64,000 nt of DNA from Ligustrum vulgare (GCA_963555705.1 OY743168.1:94280925-94344924); one strand, 5' to 3'. Positions 24,966 through 37,408 are shown, counted from the first letter of the stretch. The notes: generated from the letters alone by a model not told the origin. Program-made: numbers and translations.

Positions 24966-27900
24966 ATGTCTACTGGTAAGAGGCAATGTTTAACTACTAT
25001 TAATTTTCTACTGAAATTGCACTCAAATTGTAGATTGTCTGGCATTATTATTGCAACTGGAAATTTATTTTGTTCCTACTGTCTCAGTGCATTTGGATTC
25101 CTCTGTGCAAATTTTTTGATTTTTTTATTACTTTGTTAATTTTATTAGTTTGCATTGCTTCTATTGGTGGTTTGTAAATAGAAAGGGCATTAGTCATTTG
25201 TTGGGTTCATTTGGGAAGTTGACTGATGATGCTTGGCTTAGCACCAATGTGAAGAGTTTTCTTTCATGATAAGCGACTTTAAGCTGGAAACTAAACAAAT
25301 TCCGAAAACAATTTTTTTCCTCTCGGTGAATATGATAGTCTATGTAGGAACCATGTAATGGTGCGGCATATACATTTTTTTTCCTAAAATTTTCGGACGT
25401 TGAACAGGTAATGAATCACTAGTGTTTGAGGTGAATGAATTAGTTGCGGGTGATGATGGTGTGGAAATAGATGAGATAACACCAGGTAATTGGGTAGGGG
25501 TGAATGAAGAGAATGCAAATGAGGATATTGGTATTGTGCCGGAGGTTGGGATGAAATTTTCATCTTATGATGAGGCTTTCGAATTTTACATGCAGTATGC
25601 TTACAATATGGGCTTCCCTGTATGGAAAAGAAATACAAAAGAAGCCCAGATGGGGTTCTAACGAATGCCACATTTGCTTGTAGCCGAGAAGGGAAGAGAG
25701 TTAGTTCTACAACTAAATCCTTGAATCCTCATCCCACAATTCAAACGGGATGTAAGGAAAAGATGACAGTGTGCTCAGATCTGAATGGCAATTGGCGTGT
25801 TACGAAGCTCCACCTTGACCATAATCATAGGACTAGTCCAACAAAATCAAGACTGTATCGATGTAATAGACAACTGAATGATCAAGTTAAACGAAAGCTC
25901 GAGGTAAATGACATTGCCAGAATTCCAATGCACAAGAGTTTCAATTCAGTTGTTGTTGAGGCGAGTGGATATGATGACTTGACTTTTACCGAAAAAGACT
26001 GTAGGAACTACATTGATAAAGTTCGACATTTAAGACTAGGCGAAGGTGATGCTTTAGCAATCCAATCATATTTCTCGCGAATGCAAAAAAATTGTCCTGG
26101 TTTCTTCTTTAGCATTGATTTAGATGATGAAGCACGTTTGAGAAATGTATTTTGGGCTGATAAAAGGTCTAGACTTGCATACATCGAATTCGGGGATGTC
26201 GTTACATTTGATACCACTTACTTGACGAATAGGTATGATATGCCCTTTGCCCCTTTTGTAGGTGTGAACCATCACGGGCAATCCACACTACTAGGTTGTG
26301 GCTTAATATCCAATGAGAACACAGAGACATTTGTTTGGCTTTTCACGACATGGCTTGATTGTATGGATGGGGTAGCCCCACCATCTATCATTACTGATCA
26401 GGATAAGGCCATGCAAAATGCAATTCAAATTGTATTTCCAAATAGTAAGCACAGATGGTGTTTATGGCACATCTTAAAAAAGCTTCCTGAAAAATTTGGG
26501 TATCATCCTTATAAGGGATCCATAATGCATGATGTACATGAAGTGGTCTATGAAACCCAGCATCCTGAAGAATATGAGGTGGGTTGGGGATTAATGATTG
26601 ATGGGTATGCCTTGCATGGAAATGATTGGTTGTCAGGTTTGTATCGAGAGAGAGCTCGTTGGGTACCATGTTACTTGCGAACAACATTTTGGGCTGGGAT
26701 GTCAACTACACAGCGGAGTGAGAGTATGAATGCGTTCTTTGATGAGTTTGTTCATTCGAAAACGTCGTTGAAGCAATTTGTTGAACAATATGACCGGGCA
26801 TTGAGATCGAAGGTTGAGAAGGAATTTCAGGCAGATTTTAAGTCTTACTCTCAGATGGTCCCTTGCATAACAGGGTTTGGGTTTAAGAGACAATTCCAAG
26901 AGGCATACACAATTTCCAAATTCAAGGAGTTCCAAGAAGAGATAACTGGAAAAGTCTACTGCGATGTTCTATCGAGTGAGGATGTGTTTGGGGGTACTGC
27001 ACATGTTGTTCAAGAAGTTATAATTGTACATAGAGTGCCTAGAAAAAAAGGAGTTCAATGTGAAGTATGACTTATAGGAAGGTAGCATCGTTTGCAGCTG
27101 CCACTTATTCGAGTTCAGAGGTATAATTTGCAGACATTGTGTCTCGGTGTTGATCCAAACTAATGTGAATTTACTTCCCAAGAAGTACATCCTTAGGAAG
27201 AGATGTGGTAAAAGCATATACGCGGGTTAAAATAAATTACGACGGGTGGATTAGTACTTTGTCTCAATTGAGGTATGATAAACTGTGTAAGTCTTTTGAA
27301 AATATGGCGAACGTTGTTTGTGACGATGAAGTTCGCACTGAGGAGTTAATGGAATGGATAGAAGCTCATATGAATGATCTAAGTGTCTGGATTCTGGGTA
27401 CTAGTTATAATAGCAATCGCCTTTCACAGGATAGGACATCAGATGGTCGACTGGTTGACACGACATCTGTGGATCCAATTTTGGATCCAAAGTGCACAAA
27501 ATCAAAGGGAGCTCCTAGAAAGTTGCGGAAAAAGGGTCCGTTGGAGACAACTACAAAGAAATCGAAGGTATGCTTTAATTCTCATTACATGGTATCGTGA
27601 TATAATTTAAAAAAATAAAAATAATAAATATAAAGTAGCTTGTTTATCTCTTGTGATGTGTGCAGGCACCTTCGAAGTCAAAGAAAGGGAAGACCTCGAT
27701 CCAAACTACTGTAGTTGACGGTCCTTCCTTGCATCCACCATCGCACGTTCCACGATGTCAGATGCTAACTTCGTTCTCTTACACACAGCAACTAATGGTA
27801 AGTCGAGGTTATTACAAAAAGTGTTATTCTAACAAAGACATGTACATTTGTGAGTGACATATTAACGACACCATTGTTAACTTAAACTAGTGCTTTCATT

Positions 27901-28085
27901 TAATCTCATTTCACTACATTTATTTTTAGGGTGCTCAACTTCAACAGCTTGGTGGAGCTCATGGAGGCACTTGGAGTACAAGCTACGGGATAAACCAGCA
28001 GGTGTTGCCATTCTATATACCCCAACGTCCCCACGATGAAGCCGTGCATGAAGCAAAGATGATTGGCTCTAACCATTCTGTTTGA
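24966..28085 (+). pseudogene. FAR1-related (FRS) / MULE-transposase-type gene, disrupted
   Basis: FAR1-related proteins are transcription factors derived from Mutator-like transposases. Exons read: 24966-24975 (ATG plus 7 nt), 25408-27567, 27666-27797 and 27930-28085 (TGA), with GT-AG junctions and agreeing phases. Order of domains: FAR1 DNA-binding zinc cluster (SSYDEAFEFYMQYAYNMGF to TFACSREGK and the HNHRT block), MULE transposase core with D in VTFDTTYLT, D in IITDQDKAM and E in TTQRSESMNAFF, then the SWIM finger CSC..CRHC (about 27090-27160), then a basic linker and a Gln/Gly-rich tail. Breaks seen: frameshifts near 25640 (A run), 27044 (seven A) and about 27200, and a TAG at 27075-27077. 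Two shifts lie in or beside homopolymers, so sequencing error is possible, but the stop is not explained that way. Closest to FRS5/FRS6-type proteins by motif wording. Confidence 0.85.
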
Positions 28086-28412
28086 CCATAAAATTGGAGA
28101 CATTACGCTATGTACTCATGATGTAATGTTGACAAATGTTACATGATTTCTATTCAAGAACTTATTCTTTTGTGGTTTCTCCTATTTTTCAGGTTATATA
28201 TATGCACTATAATTTCTTTAAGCACTAAATTAATTGATTTCACATCATATCGATTTTGCAAACAGGAATTAGAAGCACGGGTTTACGCATAATAAGTACT
28301 CCATACAATTAGGCCAATGAGTCTTTTGATGTTGCAAATTAAAATTCACTTGTTCATAATTCAAAAGCCCTAAAACATTACACTTCCCCGAATTCGCACA
28401 TGTCACATACAT

Positions 28413-28781
28413 CTACTCATCCTCTAACTTCTCTTTCCCTTTCCCGTTCAGACTTCGTTTGTTCTTGCGAATTCTGATGATGTCAATTTCCACGCCCTCT
28501 TCATTTGATATCCGTGCACATGTTTTGAGTAGTCGTGACAAATCATCTGTTGCTTCTTCGCCTGTTTCTTTCTCTTCCTTGTACCAATTGAAATAACGAC
28601 AAGTCGTTCGGCCACAGGAATAGAACAGCTTACCATGATTTTCTGTCATTTTCTCCACCTCAAACAATCGCAAAAATCCTTCTCCGCACCTAGGGCAACG
28701 CTTCTTCGTTGGACAATCTGCGAACCAATGATCTGTTTGTCTACAACTGTGACAGATTCCATAATTCTTTCCCCTCATCAC
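28413..28781 (-). CDS. Small CCHC zinc-knuckle plus GRF zinc-finger protein, 122 aa
   Basis: Residues about 10-23 form a perfect CX2CX4HX4C knuckle (CHSCRQTDHWFADC), a single-stranded nucleic-acid-binding motif. Residues about 29-66 read CPRCG..GKLFYSCG..CRYFNWYKEE, the GRF-type finger (Cys/His with the FY-C and FxW hallmark). The C-terminus is acidic/basic mixed (KNKRSLNGKGKEKLEDE). It is a single open exon starting MMRGKNYGICH. It converges on the FAR1-like gene with a 327-bp gap and shares its bracketing inverted repeats. GRF/knuckle ORFs of this type are common in plant genomes and often repeat-associated. No function beyond nucleic-acid binding can be inferred. Confidence 0.65.
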   Translation of the reverse strand: MMRGKNYGICHSCRQTDHWFADCPTKKRCPRCGEGFLRLFEVEKMTENHGKLFYSCGRTTCRYFNWYKEEKETGEEATDDLSRLLKTCARISNEEGVEIDIIRIRKNKRSLNGKGKEKLEDE

Positions 28782-28859
28782 GATCTCCTAAAAATTACTT
28801 CGAATTATTAGCCAATGTCATAACACAGTTCAAATCACTTAGGACTTAGAGTGATTAGC

Positions 28860-29240
28860 AGCATTCAAAATTGATTAACTGCACTCAATATTGATTCTTT
28901 TTTGGAGTAGAAGCATAGAGTGATGAAGATTATTACATAGACTATAACAATACATGAAATTGTTAAAAAAAAAAACCAAACGAGACACATTATATAATAA
29001 ATCTATGTAATAGAGCAGTTCAAATCAATTACGACTTCGGATGATTAACTGCATTTAAAATTGAATAACTGCAATGATTGATTTACTGCACTAAGAATTG
29101 ATTCTTTTTTGGAGTAGAAAATTAGATTGCTGAAGATTATTACAAAGACAGTAACAATACATGAAATTGAACCAAGCATTATTCTGAAAAAATATTGCTG
29201 AAGATTATTACAAAGACAGTAACAATACATGAAATTAGAT
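28860..29240. repeat. Imperfect direct repeats upstream of the GRF ORF
   Basis: ATTCTTTTTTGGAGTAGAA occurs near 28890 and 29100. GAAGATTATTACA.AGAC..TAACAATACATGAAATT occurs near 28926, 29134 and 29201. This leaves two to three partial units of a repeat of about 200 bp and 68 bp. Further upstream (29241-29809) I see no ORF, only a short GC-richer stretch near 29500-29600 that could be a leader exon. Confidence 0.65.
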
Positions 29241-29848
29241 TTACTGCAACCAACATTATTCTGAAAAAAAATAAAAAAATAAAATTGAACCAGTCAATTG
29301 AAGGAGCAAGCTTGAACGAAGGTGTCTACCAATCAATTGAACCAAGCATATATTAAGTAAACAAAAAAAAAAAAAAACGAGGAGCAGGCTTCATCGACTT
29401 AATTTGTTCTTCGTGTTCACTGAACTCAATACTTCATCAACAAATTATCAGCAAGTTAGGGCAACTAAGTGGAGGCGATGACAGTGTTTGGAGTGTTACC
29501 GTACTTCGTTATCCCCACAGTGAGTGACCCTTTGTTCCTCCGACGGCGGCTAGAGTAAGGTACCGACTGAATCCTGACCTTCTACAACCCTGGTCAACAA
29601 CAGCAACGGAACGAGCAATGCTCAGGGCAGTAGCAACGGAATGCAAGTTTTGATTTCAGAAATTTATATTTTTTGTCAATCTGGTTGCTGTAGTTGGAAT
29701 CAGATCTAGAGAGAGTAAAAACGGAGATGCGGGCAGTGGGTTTTGAAAAGAGAAAGGCAGTCAAGTGATTTGGTGGTTGATAGAAGGTTACTTTGGTCAT
29801 TTCGTCCGAAATTGTCAAGGGGCTTGTTAAAAGCCTTGTACAACCAGC

Positions 29849-30890
29849 ACTTCCGATTTTCTTAGAGCACTTTTAGAACTCAGATATTTTTTCTTCCGTT
29901 TCTCTGATTTTTAATTTTCTCGTTCTTGGTTTTTTTTTTTTTTTTGGGGTTAGTGTTGGTGTAAATTCTTAGGATCTGTTCGGAAACTGCTGACACACTT
30001 CGTTTGTAAAACTGTTTGGTTTATAAACTGATTTATTTATGATTTGAAGGTAAAAAACAATGGTTGAAAATTGAATTGAGAAAATTTGTGTGGTTAAAAA
30101 GTGATTTAAGAAATTGTGTGGGTTTATAAACCATTTTTTTGGTTTTTATCAAACACATGAGTTGACGAACACTTGCATAAACTGTACAATTTTTTAAATT
30201 ACTTTTTAACCACACACGTTTTCTCTCTTTAATTTTTAATCACACATTTTACTTAAAAAATTTTAAATGATCAATTTAAACTTATTATAATAGCCGTCGA
30301 AGTGAACCTTAACTTTAATGTTGATTAAGGGACACTTGTGGGATTGGTTGGTCGCTGTTTGATGGAATGTTAGGCTCTACTCTTACCTTACATTCGAGAG
30401 AGAGAGTTTCTTCAAACAATTTTAATAGCTGTGTTTACATACTTCTTTATGGTAGGGAAAATAGCTATATTTGGTGCTCTTTTGTCTTTCCTCTCTAGTT
30501 ATCATCAAATAACTTATTTTTTAGAAAATTTTGTAACTTTTAGAATAATTTTTAATTTTTTAATTGATATCGGTTCAATCCGGTCGGATTTTCTGACCCT
30601 TGATCCGTTGTATTTTTTATTCGAACCGATTTTCGATTTTCTAAACATTGTATAAAAGTTAACTTCGAGAGAGTTGCACACTCGAAGACATATATGGAAC
30701 TTATTAGTTATTGCTTTGATTTATCAATTATCAGCATGGCTATTGAAGACTGAAGTTACTGCAATAGCCACTTTTCATTCTTGGGATTGGGCTCTTTGAT
30801 CTGTCCCTGTTGTAAATGCCCTTCTATTTTTCTCAAGCATTTTTCTTAACCTTTATGCCAGCCAAAGTTTGCTCTAAAATTCATTCAAAG
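29849..30890. other. Intergenic, repeat-derived, no gene
   Basis: A T run at 29931-29945. 29970-30290 has short-MITE wording in both orientations (GTGGTTAAAAAGTGATTTAA and TTACTTTTTAACCACAC), suggesting two MITE copies back to back whose ends I could not settle. No coding region. Confidence 0.45.
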
Positions 30891-31070
30891 AGCTTGTTTG
30901 GTAATGTAAATTTTTTCACTACAACTTTTCAAACTCAATCTCAACAATTCATTCTTAGAAAAATCCACAGTTTATGACTTTTTAAACATTTTAAAACCAC
31001 ACATTCATTAATAAAAAATAAAATAAAAAATCACAAAAATCCAAACTTTTCACATTATCAAACAAGTTCT
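30891..31070. mobile_element. Short MITE, about 180 bp
   Basis: Ends AGCTTGTTTGGTAATGT and ACATTATCAAACAAGTTCT are inverted repeats. AAG lies on both sides (30888-30890 and 31071-31073), which would be an atypical 3-bp duplication, so the boundary may be shifted by a base or two. Confidence 0.6.
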
Positions 31071-31218
31071 AAGTGTCAACTGGATTGGCGGACTGGCAAG
31101 CCCCAGTTGGACAGTCAGCTAGATTCTTATTGACATAGAACCGCTCAAACTCAAAAAATAATGAGATCGAAAAAGCAGGAAAAAGAGAGGATAAACGGAA
31201 GAAGATGGAGAGAATTTA

Positions 31219-32247
31219 GACCATCTCCAAGGGTGGGCTAACAAATTTGATATTTTTTCTTTTCAATCATACCTCAATCCATATCTCAAATTTGAAATAA
31301 AGGTTTTACTATTAAAATGTCATTTATTTATTTACAAAAATGTCATTTTTTGTTTTTTGTTTTTGTTTTTTTCCATAAACCTCATTTTATCTATTTAATT
31401 AACCAATTGTTGTTGTTGTTGTTTTTATTATTATATTATTTTCTTTGTTGTTATTTTTGTTTGTGTTTTAATTATTATTATTTTTGTTATTGTTATTATT
31501 ACTTTGTTGTTTTCGCGTATGATAACGTTACAATTAATACTGGTATCAATAACGTTAGTTCGAATGGTTATAATTGGAAGGACTGAAATTTCGTTTCCGA
31601 ACAGCGATACAATTGTATTAATGTTACAATTTTTTTTTTTAAATTTGTCGATTGTGGTGTATGCTTTCAAAAACATGTCTTCATTTGTTTTCGAAGGCAA
31701 ACATTCAATGTAGTTGTCTGAGATGCATAATTTAATAATTTAGTTTTTTTACATCCACAATAATGACATTTTATTAGATATTTCAAAATCTTTAATTACT
31801 AATGTAAAATAAAATTAAACCAATTAAATAGATAATGAATGTAATGACCTGGGTCCCACTTAATGGGCTACTATGTCGTTAGATCGACGACATTCTGTCC
31901 CCACTGTACCAACATGAGTCTTTTCAGCATACTTTGTCCTCACTCGCACGCTCCTTGAGAAAACTTCCCACGAGTTCACCCATCATAGAATTCTTCAAGT
32001 CAAGCACGCTTAACTGTGGAGTTTCCAATGATGGACTTTCGGAAAAGAAAAAAAAGGCGCACCTTATTGGTATGAGTAGTACCTATCAAATCTTTTAAGT
32101 TTTCCTGACCTAAGTGTTACAATGAATAAAATAAATAAAAAACAGTTTTATCTCAAATTTGGGATAAACTGTTGAAGAAAAAAATGGTTCGAACCAAATT
32201 TGGGGCAAAGTCCTAACCAAATTTGGTCCGAACCCTTGGAGATGCTC
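31219..32247. mobile_element. Tourist/Harbinger-like MITE carrying a nested Cassandra solo LTR
   Basis: Ends GACCATCTCCAAGGG and CCCTTGGAGATGCTC are inverted repeats, flanked by TTA (31216-31218 and 32248-32250). Removing the nested 282-bp LTR and its duplication leaves an element of about 740 bp. The interior is T-rich with TTG and TTA trinucleotide tracts (31400-31510). Confidence 0.8.
31840..32121 (-). mobile_element. Second Cassandra-type solo LTR with 5S-like core
   Basis: 282 bp, on the minus strand starting TGTAACACTTAGG and ending GGTCATTACA, with perfect ATGAA duplications at 31835-31839 and 32122-32126. The 5S-like block is present but decayed relative to the copy at 14797-15073 (for example CACGCTTAACTGTGGAGTTT and CACGAGTTCACCCATCATAG on the plus strand). 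It is nested inside the 31219-32247 MITE, so it is younger than that insertion. Confidence 0.88.
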
Positions 32248-32736
32248 TTAGAGAGTTTATTAGTATCAAAGTCAATTTACAATGCACAAGTTCCCTCTAT
32301 ATAGTTTCAACTTGTCTCTCTAATTTTAAAATGTAAAAAAATATTAAACGACTCCTATAATAAGTAAAGGTGGCCAAGGGCGGACCTAGGGGGTCTTGTT
32401 TAGTATAAGCAGAGGTGGACCTTCCGGTTTTTGAACGAATGGGCCAAAGCCTCAGGCGTGGGAAAGCAAGGGCGGTGTAATCAAGATTTTGAATCTCAAC
32501 TTTCACATTTCACATTTGGAACTTTGGGTAAGAATTGAGTGTAAATTACAAATTTATAGTTAAATTAAAATTGGACCAATTATTTGGTCCATTTCAATTG
32601 TTCTTTTAGATTAAATGAACTTCAAAGTTTAAAGGGCAGACAGAAAAAATGCAAAATCGGTCCATTTAAATTAAAAAAAAAATGGGCTGACCCAGTGCAG
32701 ACATATGCCTGCACTTGACACTGCATGGGTCCGCCT

Positions 32737-35700
32737 GTAACAACCCGAAAATTTCTTACCCTAAATAATTTATTTAGAAAGTTAGAATCAAGTTTTTCTT
32801 AGAGAAGAGACAATATCACATATTGTATGACTAGATAATATATATAATTTATAAAAAAAAATGGGAGAAATTGACGTTATTGGTAACCTTGAAGACTAAA
32901 TTGGCATAAAAGAAAGTTGTATATGATGTTTGAACTCAATCGGATGGAATTTCATAGTTGAGGACTAAGATGAAAATTTTAGACAATCTTATTAATTACA
33001 GTTTTGTCATTGTGATGAACACGACTTTGGGATCATTTTTTGGATTAAATAGTGATCTTTGGCCATTGCAAGTTATACCAATTTATAGTTCATGATGAGA
33101 TCCAAGTATTGGTATCAAGTTTGAGCACAATTGAGGTTGGGAAGTGCTATCGAGTTGAAGTCGTATAGGTGAAATGGTAAGAATGCTGAAAATTTGGCCA
33201 AGTGTTGGGACTATTCGAGCAGCCTTTTTGGATGAACGGTACGGGCGGTATAATGGTCTGTTTTATTTGCATGTGTAACCGTTGGGAAGCTTGAAGTGTG
33301 ATCTTTACAACGGTATAAAGATTTGACAAAAATAGAGCTCGCCTTGACCTTCAAATATTAACCCGAAGGTGGCACCTTGAAAAGGGAAATTTTGGAATTT
33401 TTGTATTAAAATAATGTACAAGTGAAGGACACTTGTCATCACACCTTAAGGGTGTGTTTGGCTTATGAACTTATTTTGGTTATAAGTAATTATTTATCAT
33501 AAGTTATAGGGCTTGGATGATAGAAAGAAAAGCTTCAAGGACTTAGTTTGCAATTACATAAGGACCAACTTGTACAAAATTGAAAGTATGTGGCTGTTTT
33601 GAAAACTTATCATATATGTTTTATATAGAACGACCTAGACCCTTCTTCACTTCATCTTGTGCTTGAAAACCAGAGAAAAGAGAGTGAGAGACCAAAAAGT
33701 GAGAGGAAAAGGAGAGAAATCGAATGTTAAAATGGAAGAAATGAAATTCTGCCGTACCGAGGATACTAGTAGCATCGGCAGAGGCAAAACGAAGGTTACT
33801 AGTAGCATTTTTGGTTCTGGAGAGGTTTTTCAAAATCACGAAATTCTAAATTTTTTTGTTGATTTTCTTGGTAATTCTTAGATTAAGTAGTAAGATTTTT
33901 AATATATTGAAGTTACCCAAACACTTGGTTAATTAATTGTAGGGGTAAATGTTCAAAATCATCATTATAAGTTAGAGGTGAGTAATACTTGGTTTTGTTT
34001 AATTGAGTTAGTTTCTCATATGGTGTAGAAGATTTTTACATGATTTTACTATTTGATGTATTTCTTATAAATGGGTGTTGAATTGATAACCCATATATCA
34101 AGATTTATGTTAAAACCAGAAATCACATTCTAAGTGTTTGATGAAAGGTGTGAGTGGAGGAAATATATTTTAATGACTTATTTCAAAATCTGTGAAAAAT
34201 AAAGTTGCTATTTTTATAATAGAAGGGCGTAAATTACCACTTCAAATTAGAGTTATTCATTCCTTAAATCAAATTTTTGAGTGGGGATGTTGAATTAGGA
34301 TTAAGGGTATTCTATTTCATGATTTAAGCTTGGGTGTGAAGCTACGTGTATTAGAATTCAGATTTAATGGGAGAATTGCGTTGCTGTTTTTATTTTTGAA
34401 TGCCCTTAAATTGCCACTTTGAGTGAATTTACTAAGATTTGAGACTTAATTTTCATGTAGAAGTATTAGACCATGATTTAAATTGATTTTGTACACTAAA
34501 TCATGTTCTTTCTTATGGCTTAAGCTTGTTTATGGGTTTCATGTATAAAAGGTCTAGCTTTAAGTTGATTTAAAGACTAAAGATTATTAAGGTTATGGAT
34601 CTTGTTCTTATGAAAATGTTTGAGTGAAACAACAATGACTTTGTTGAGTTATGTTGACGTTGTGCTATATTTTAGATGTTAGGAATTATGTTTTAAGGAT
34701 GATAACAACCATTAGATATATTTTGAATATGATTATAAGTGGAGAAATGTTTGGATGAAGGTTAAGAAGCATTAGAAGTTGAAATTGACAAAAAGTTTAA
34801 GTGCTGATTTTGAAACTTAAATGAAGGTAATTACATGTGTATATGAGAGTTATTGATGTTATAAATCTGATTTTTGAATGGGGATATTTAATTTTAATGT
34901 TGATGGCATTATGTGAAAGTTATGAGTAAAGAAGATATATTTTAAAGACTTACTTCAAAGTTTGTTTGAAACTAAGTTGTTGTCCCTATGATAAATGAGC
35001 CTAAAACACCACTTTAAATTAGAGTTATTCATACCTTAAAGCTGATTTTAAGTTGAGATGTTGATTTAGGCTTGATGGTGAACTCTTGATGTAGTTTATG
35101 CTATTTATGGTTGGTTGTAATGATGTGTAGTGATTGAATAAATATTTTGTCAAGACTAAGGTTAGAAGTGCAATTGCTTTCTAGGTGTTTGATGAAATGT
35201 GTAAATGAAGTATGCCTGGGCAAGTTCTTTTGGAATTCTATCTATAAGTTGGATGTTTGATTTACAGAATGTGAAGATGTATTGATGAGATTTAGCATGA
35301 AGTTTTAAGTTGTTGATTTTGATTTAAATCATGGTATATGAATTAATTGAAGTCTTGAGACATTAGATTTTGATATGTTATAGTTTTAACATGCTCTGGA
35401 AGTTGCATTTAAGAAAATTCAGATTTGGAAATGATTATTGTTGAAGTAAGAATCTGATTTTGAAGTCTTGGACTTATGATATTGATACTTTATTGTCTAA
35501 AAACACTTTTGAGGTTGAATGTATAAGAAATTCAGATTTGGAGATGATTATTCATGAGGTAAGAATCTAAATTTATAGAAGTATTATAAGATGAAGTCGT
35601 TGAAGTTTTGAGGACGAATTATTACTTGATGTTATATCTAAAGCTTGTAAGTTATGTGCTATATGTTAGAATCAATCCATATGATTTAAGGTGATCAAAC

Positions 35701-35938
35701 ATGCATAGATATTGATTAAAAATCTGTTGGGATTGATTGGATTAACTGAGACCTTGAGGATGTTCAGAAGTGGATTTTTGGAGACTTTAAGGTATCAAAC
35801 TTATGGTAGAACTTCACTATTGGTCTAATTGGTATTTCATGTTATTACACATGATGTTAAGTATGATAAAATGTGATATACATGATGTAAAAATCTGCTG
35901 GAATTGATTTGGGTTTATGATGATTATTAGGATCTTAG
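32737..35938 (+). repeat. Old LTR-retrotransposon-like repeat, left part
   Basis: Begins TGTAACAACCCGAAAATTTC at 32737, a typical start for a class of plant gypsy LTRs. A TATA-like TTTTATATAGAAC lies at about 33618, followed by a purine-rich leader-like stretch (33660-33730). Further on there are imperfect direct repeats (34141-34310 against 34918-35085; 35408-35465 against 35528-35570) and a repeat of about 170 bp near 35600-35938. It has no gag or pol. It continues after the A1 insertion at 46048. A large solo LTR or a LARD-type remnant is the likeliest reading. Confidence 0.5.
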
Positions 35939-37405
35939 TGTTCGCTAGAAACACACCGCAAGTGCACGAGTCGCATACAAGTGATAGTGGACTAATTGAG
36001 TCCGGTTTATCGATCTCACAAGGATTGTCTATTTCAACTACACTCTAGTATAATTAAATTTAACAAGTAACACACACAATAAAGATTTGATTGAGAATGT
36101 TCTCGTACTAGAATTAAAGTTACAATTGTAAATAAATAACTAGAAAAATGGTGATGAATAGATGATAAAGGAGTGTTGAGATTCTTGATTCCACTTGACC
36201 ATTACCTAATTGAATTACCAACAAGCAAATAGAAATACAATTCATTAATCATGTTAGACCCGATTTTCCAAGCTTAGCCAATTACCTCTCTCGAGTGAAA
36301 TCAACCCTAATTAGTGGTATTAACCTACTATATCTCTATGTCGATTAAGAACACACCAATTCCATTAAACCTTTGTGAAAATAGCTCAATGGGTCATCTA
36401 GGGTTTTAGGTATATCTCTATCCTAAACAAGAACCTAGAGCAAATATTGTATTGATCTAGAATACACAACAATTTCTCAATAATTGCACATTCCATGAAA
36501 CCTAAGCATAAATGTGGCCACAATAAATGCTAGTCAATAAATACAACAATAAATGCACAAGATAATAAAAAGCTTAAATTCTTAATACAAGCATTAAAAT
36601 CAACTAAGCTAGGTCAAGCTTCATCAACATCCCAACACAAAATAGTTTAGCCCATAGTGAAATAACAATAAAATTCAAGAATTAAATACATCATTCCAAC
36701 TATGAAATAAAATAAATAGAGAAATATGAAGATTAAGAAAAAACACTTCCCTTGGCCAATGATTCTTGCTTCAAAATATCACTATTCTTCCACAATAATG
36801 TTGATATTTCTCCCATTAATCAATATTCATCAACTATACTATACAAAATCAAGAGAAATTACAAGAGGAAAATGAATGAAATTGAAGAACAAAAGAGAGA
36901 AAAAGAGAGCTAGGGTTTTTCTTGACTTTCCAAAGAAGAGAATGATTCAAAATTGGCCAAAATCCCTCAAAATACCCCCAAAAATCACTAGATCCGCGCA
37001 CAACAGCATTTGGGCCGAACCGGGTCGCATCGGGTCGCACCAGATTATCTGTCAATATTTTGACCATGCGATCGCGTGGTAGAGTACCTCGCGATCGCGT
37101 GGTTGAGGTGAAAAAATCTCGGGTTGAGTTTATGCCTGACTTCGCAAACGCGACTTGCGCATGACCACGCGATCGCGTGGTTGCAGCTTGGTCCTCTAAC
37201 TTTTACTCTTTGATGGATTTGACTCTTTTCTTCTCAATTTCTTCAAGTATTCATCCATTTAGCTTTTTTCTTGTGCTTTCTCCATGAAATTGATAGTTAA
37301 ACCTATTTAACCACAAAATATGCACAATTAAGTAGGTATTTGTCCAAATTACTCAAAAAGTATTACTAAAAATATATGAAATATGCATGTAAAATGCACT
37401 CAACA
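35939..37405 (-). repeat. A1 3' LTR
   Basis: 1467 bp, TGTTCGCTAG to ACTCAACA on the plus strand. It contains three GCGATCGC octamers at 37068, 37091 and 37169, and a GC-rich palindromic zone (37065-37185) in otherwise AT-rich sequence. Confidence 0.93.
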
Positions 37406-37408
37406 AAT

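Larger units (their letters stand above)
24340..29848. mobile_element. Candidate decayed MULE bounded by inverted repeats (tentative)
   Basis: Left GCTGGTTGTACAAG at 24340, followed by CATTTAACAAGC..TTGACAATT (to 24378), is inverted at 29810-29848 (AATTGTCAAGGGGCTTGTTA..CTTGTACAACCAGC). That is about 39 bp with a few mismatches, and weaker similarity continues inward. The 5.5 kb between them holds the FAR1/MULE-transposase-type gene, the convergent GRF/CCHC ORF and subterminal tandem repeats near each end, as in MULEs. Against this, I find no 9-bp target duplication and FAR1-type genes are also ordinary host genes. The inverted repeats could instead be two independent repeat copies. Confidence 0.4.

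Noticed and set aside
31317..31713. Leu/Phe/Tyr-rich ORF resembling a membrane protein
   Set aside because: It is generated by TTG/TTA/TTT tracts inside a MITE.
33621..33881. Opposing ORFs of about 72-74 codons
   Set aside because: The purine-rich leader-like stretch of the old LTR repeat explains both; no homology recognised.
36849..37082. About 70-codon ORFs in the A1 LTRs (also near 45486-45737)
   Set aside because: LTR copies of the same non-coding sequence; the two strands give equally good ORFs.
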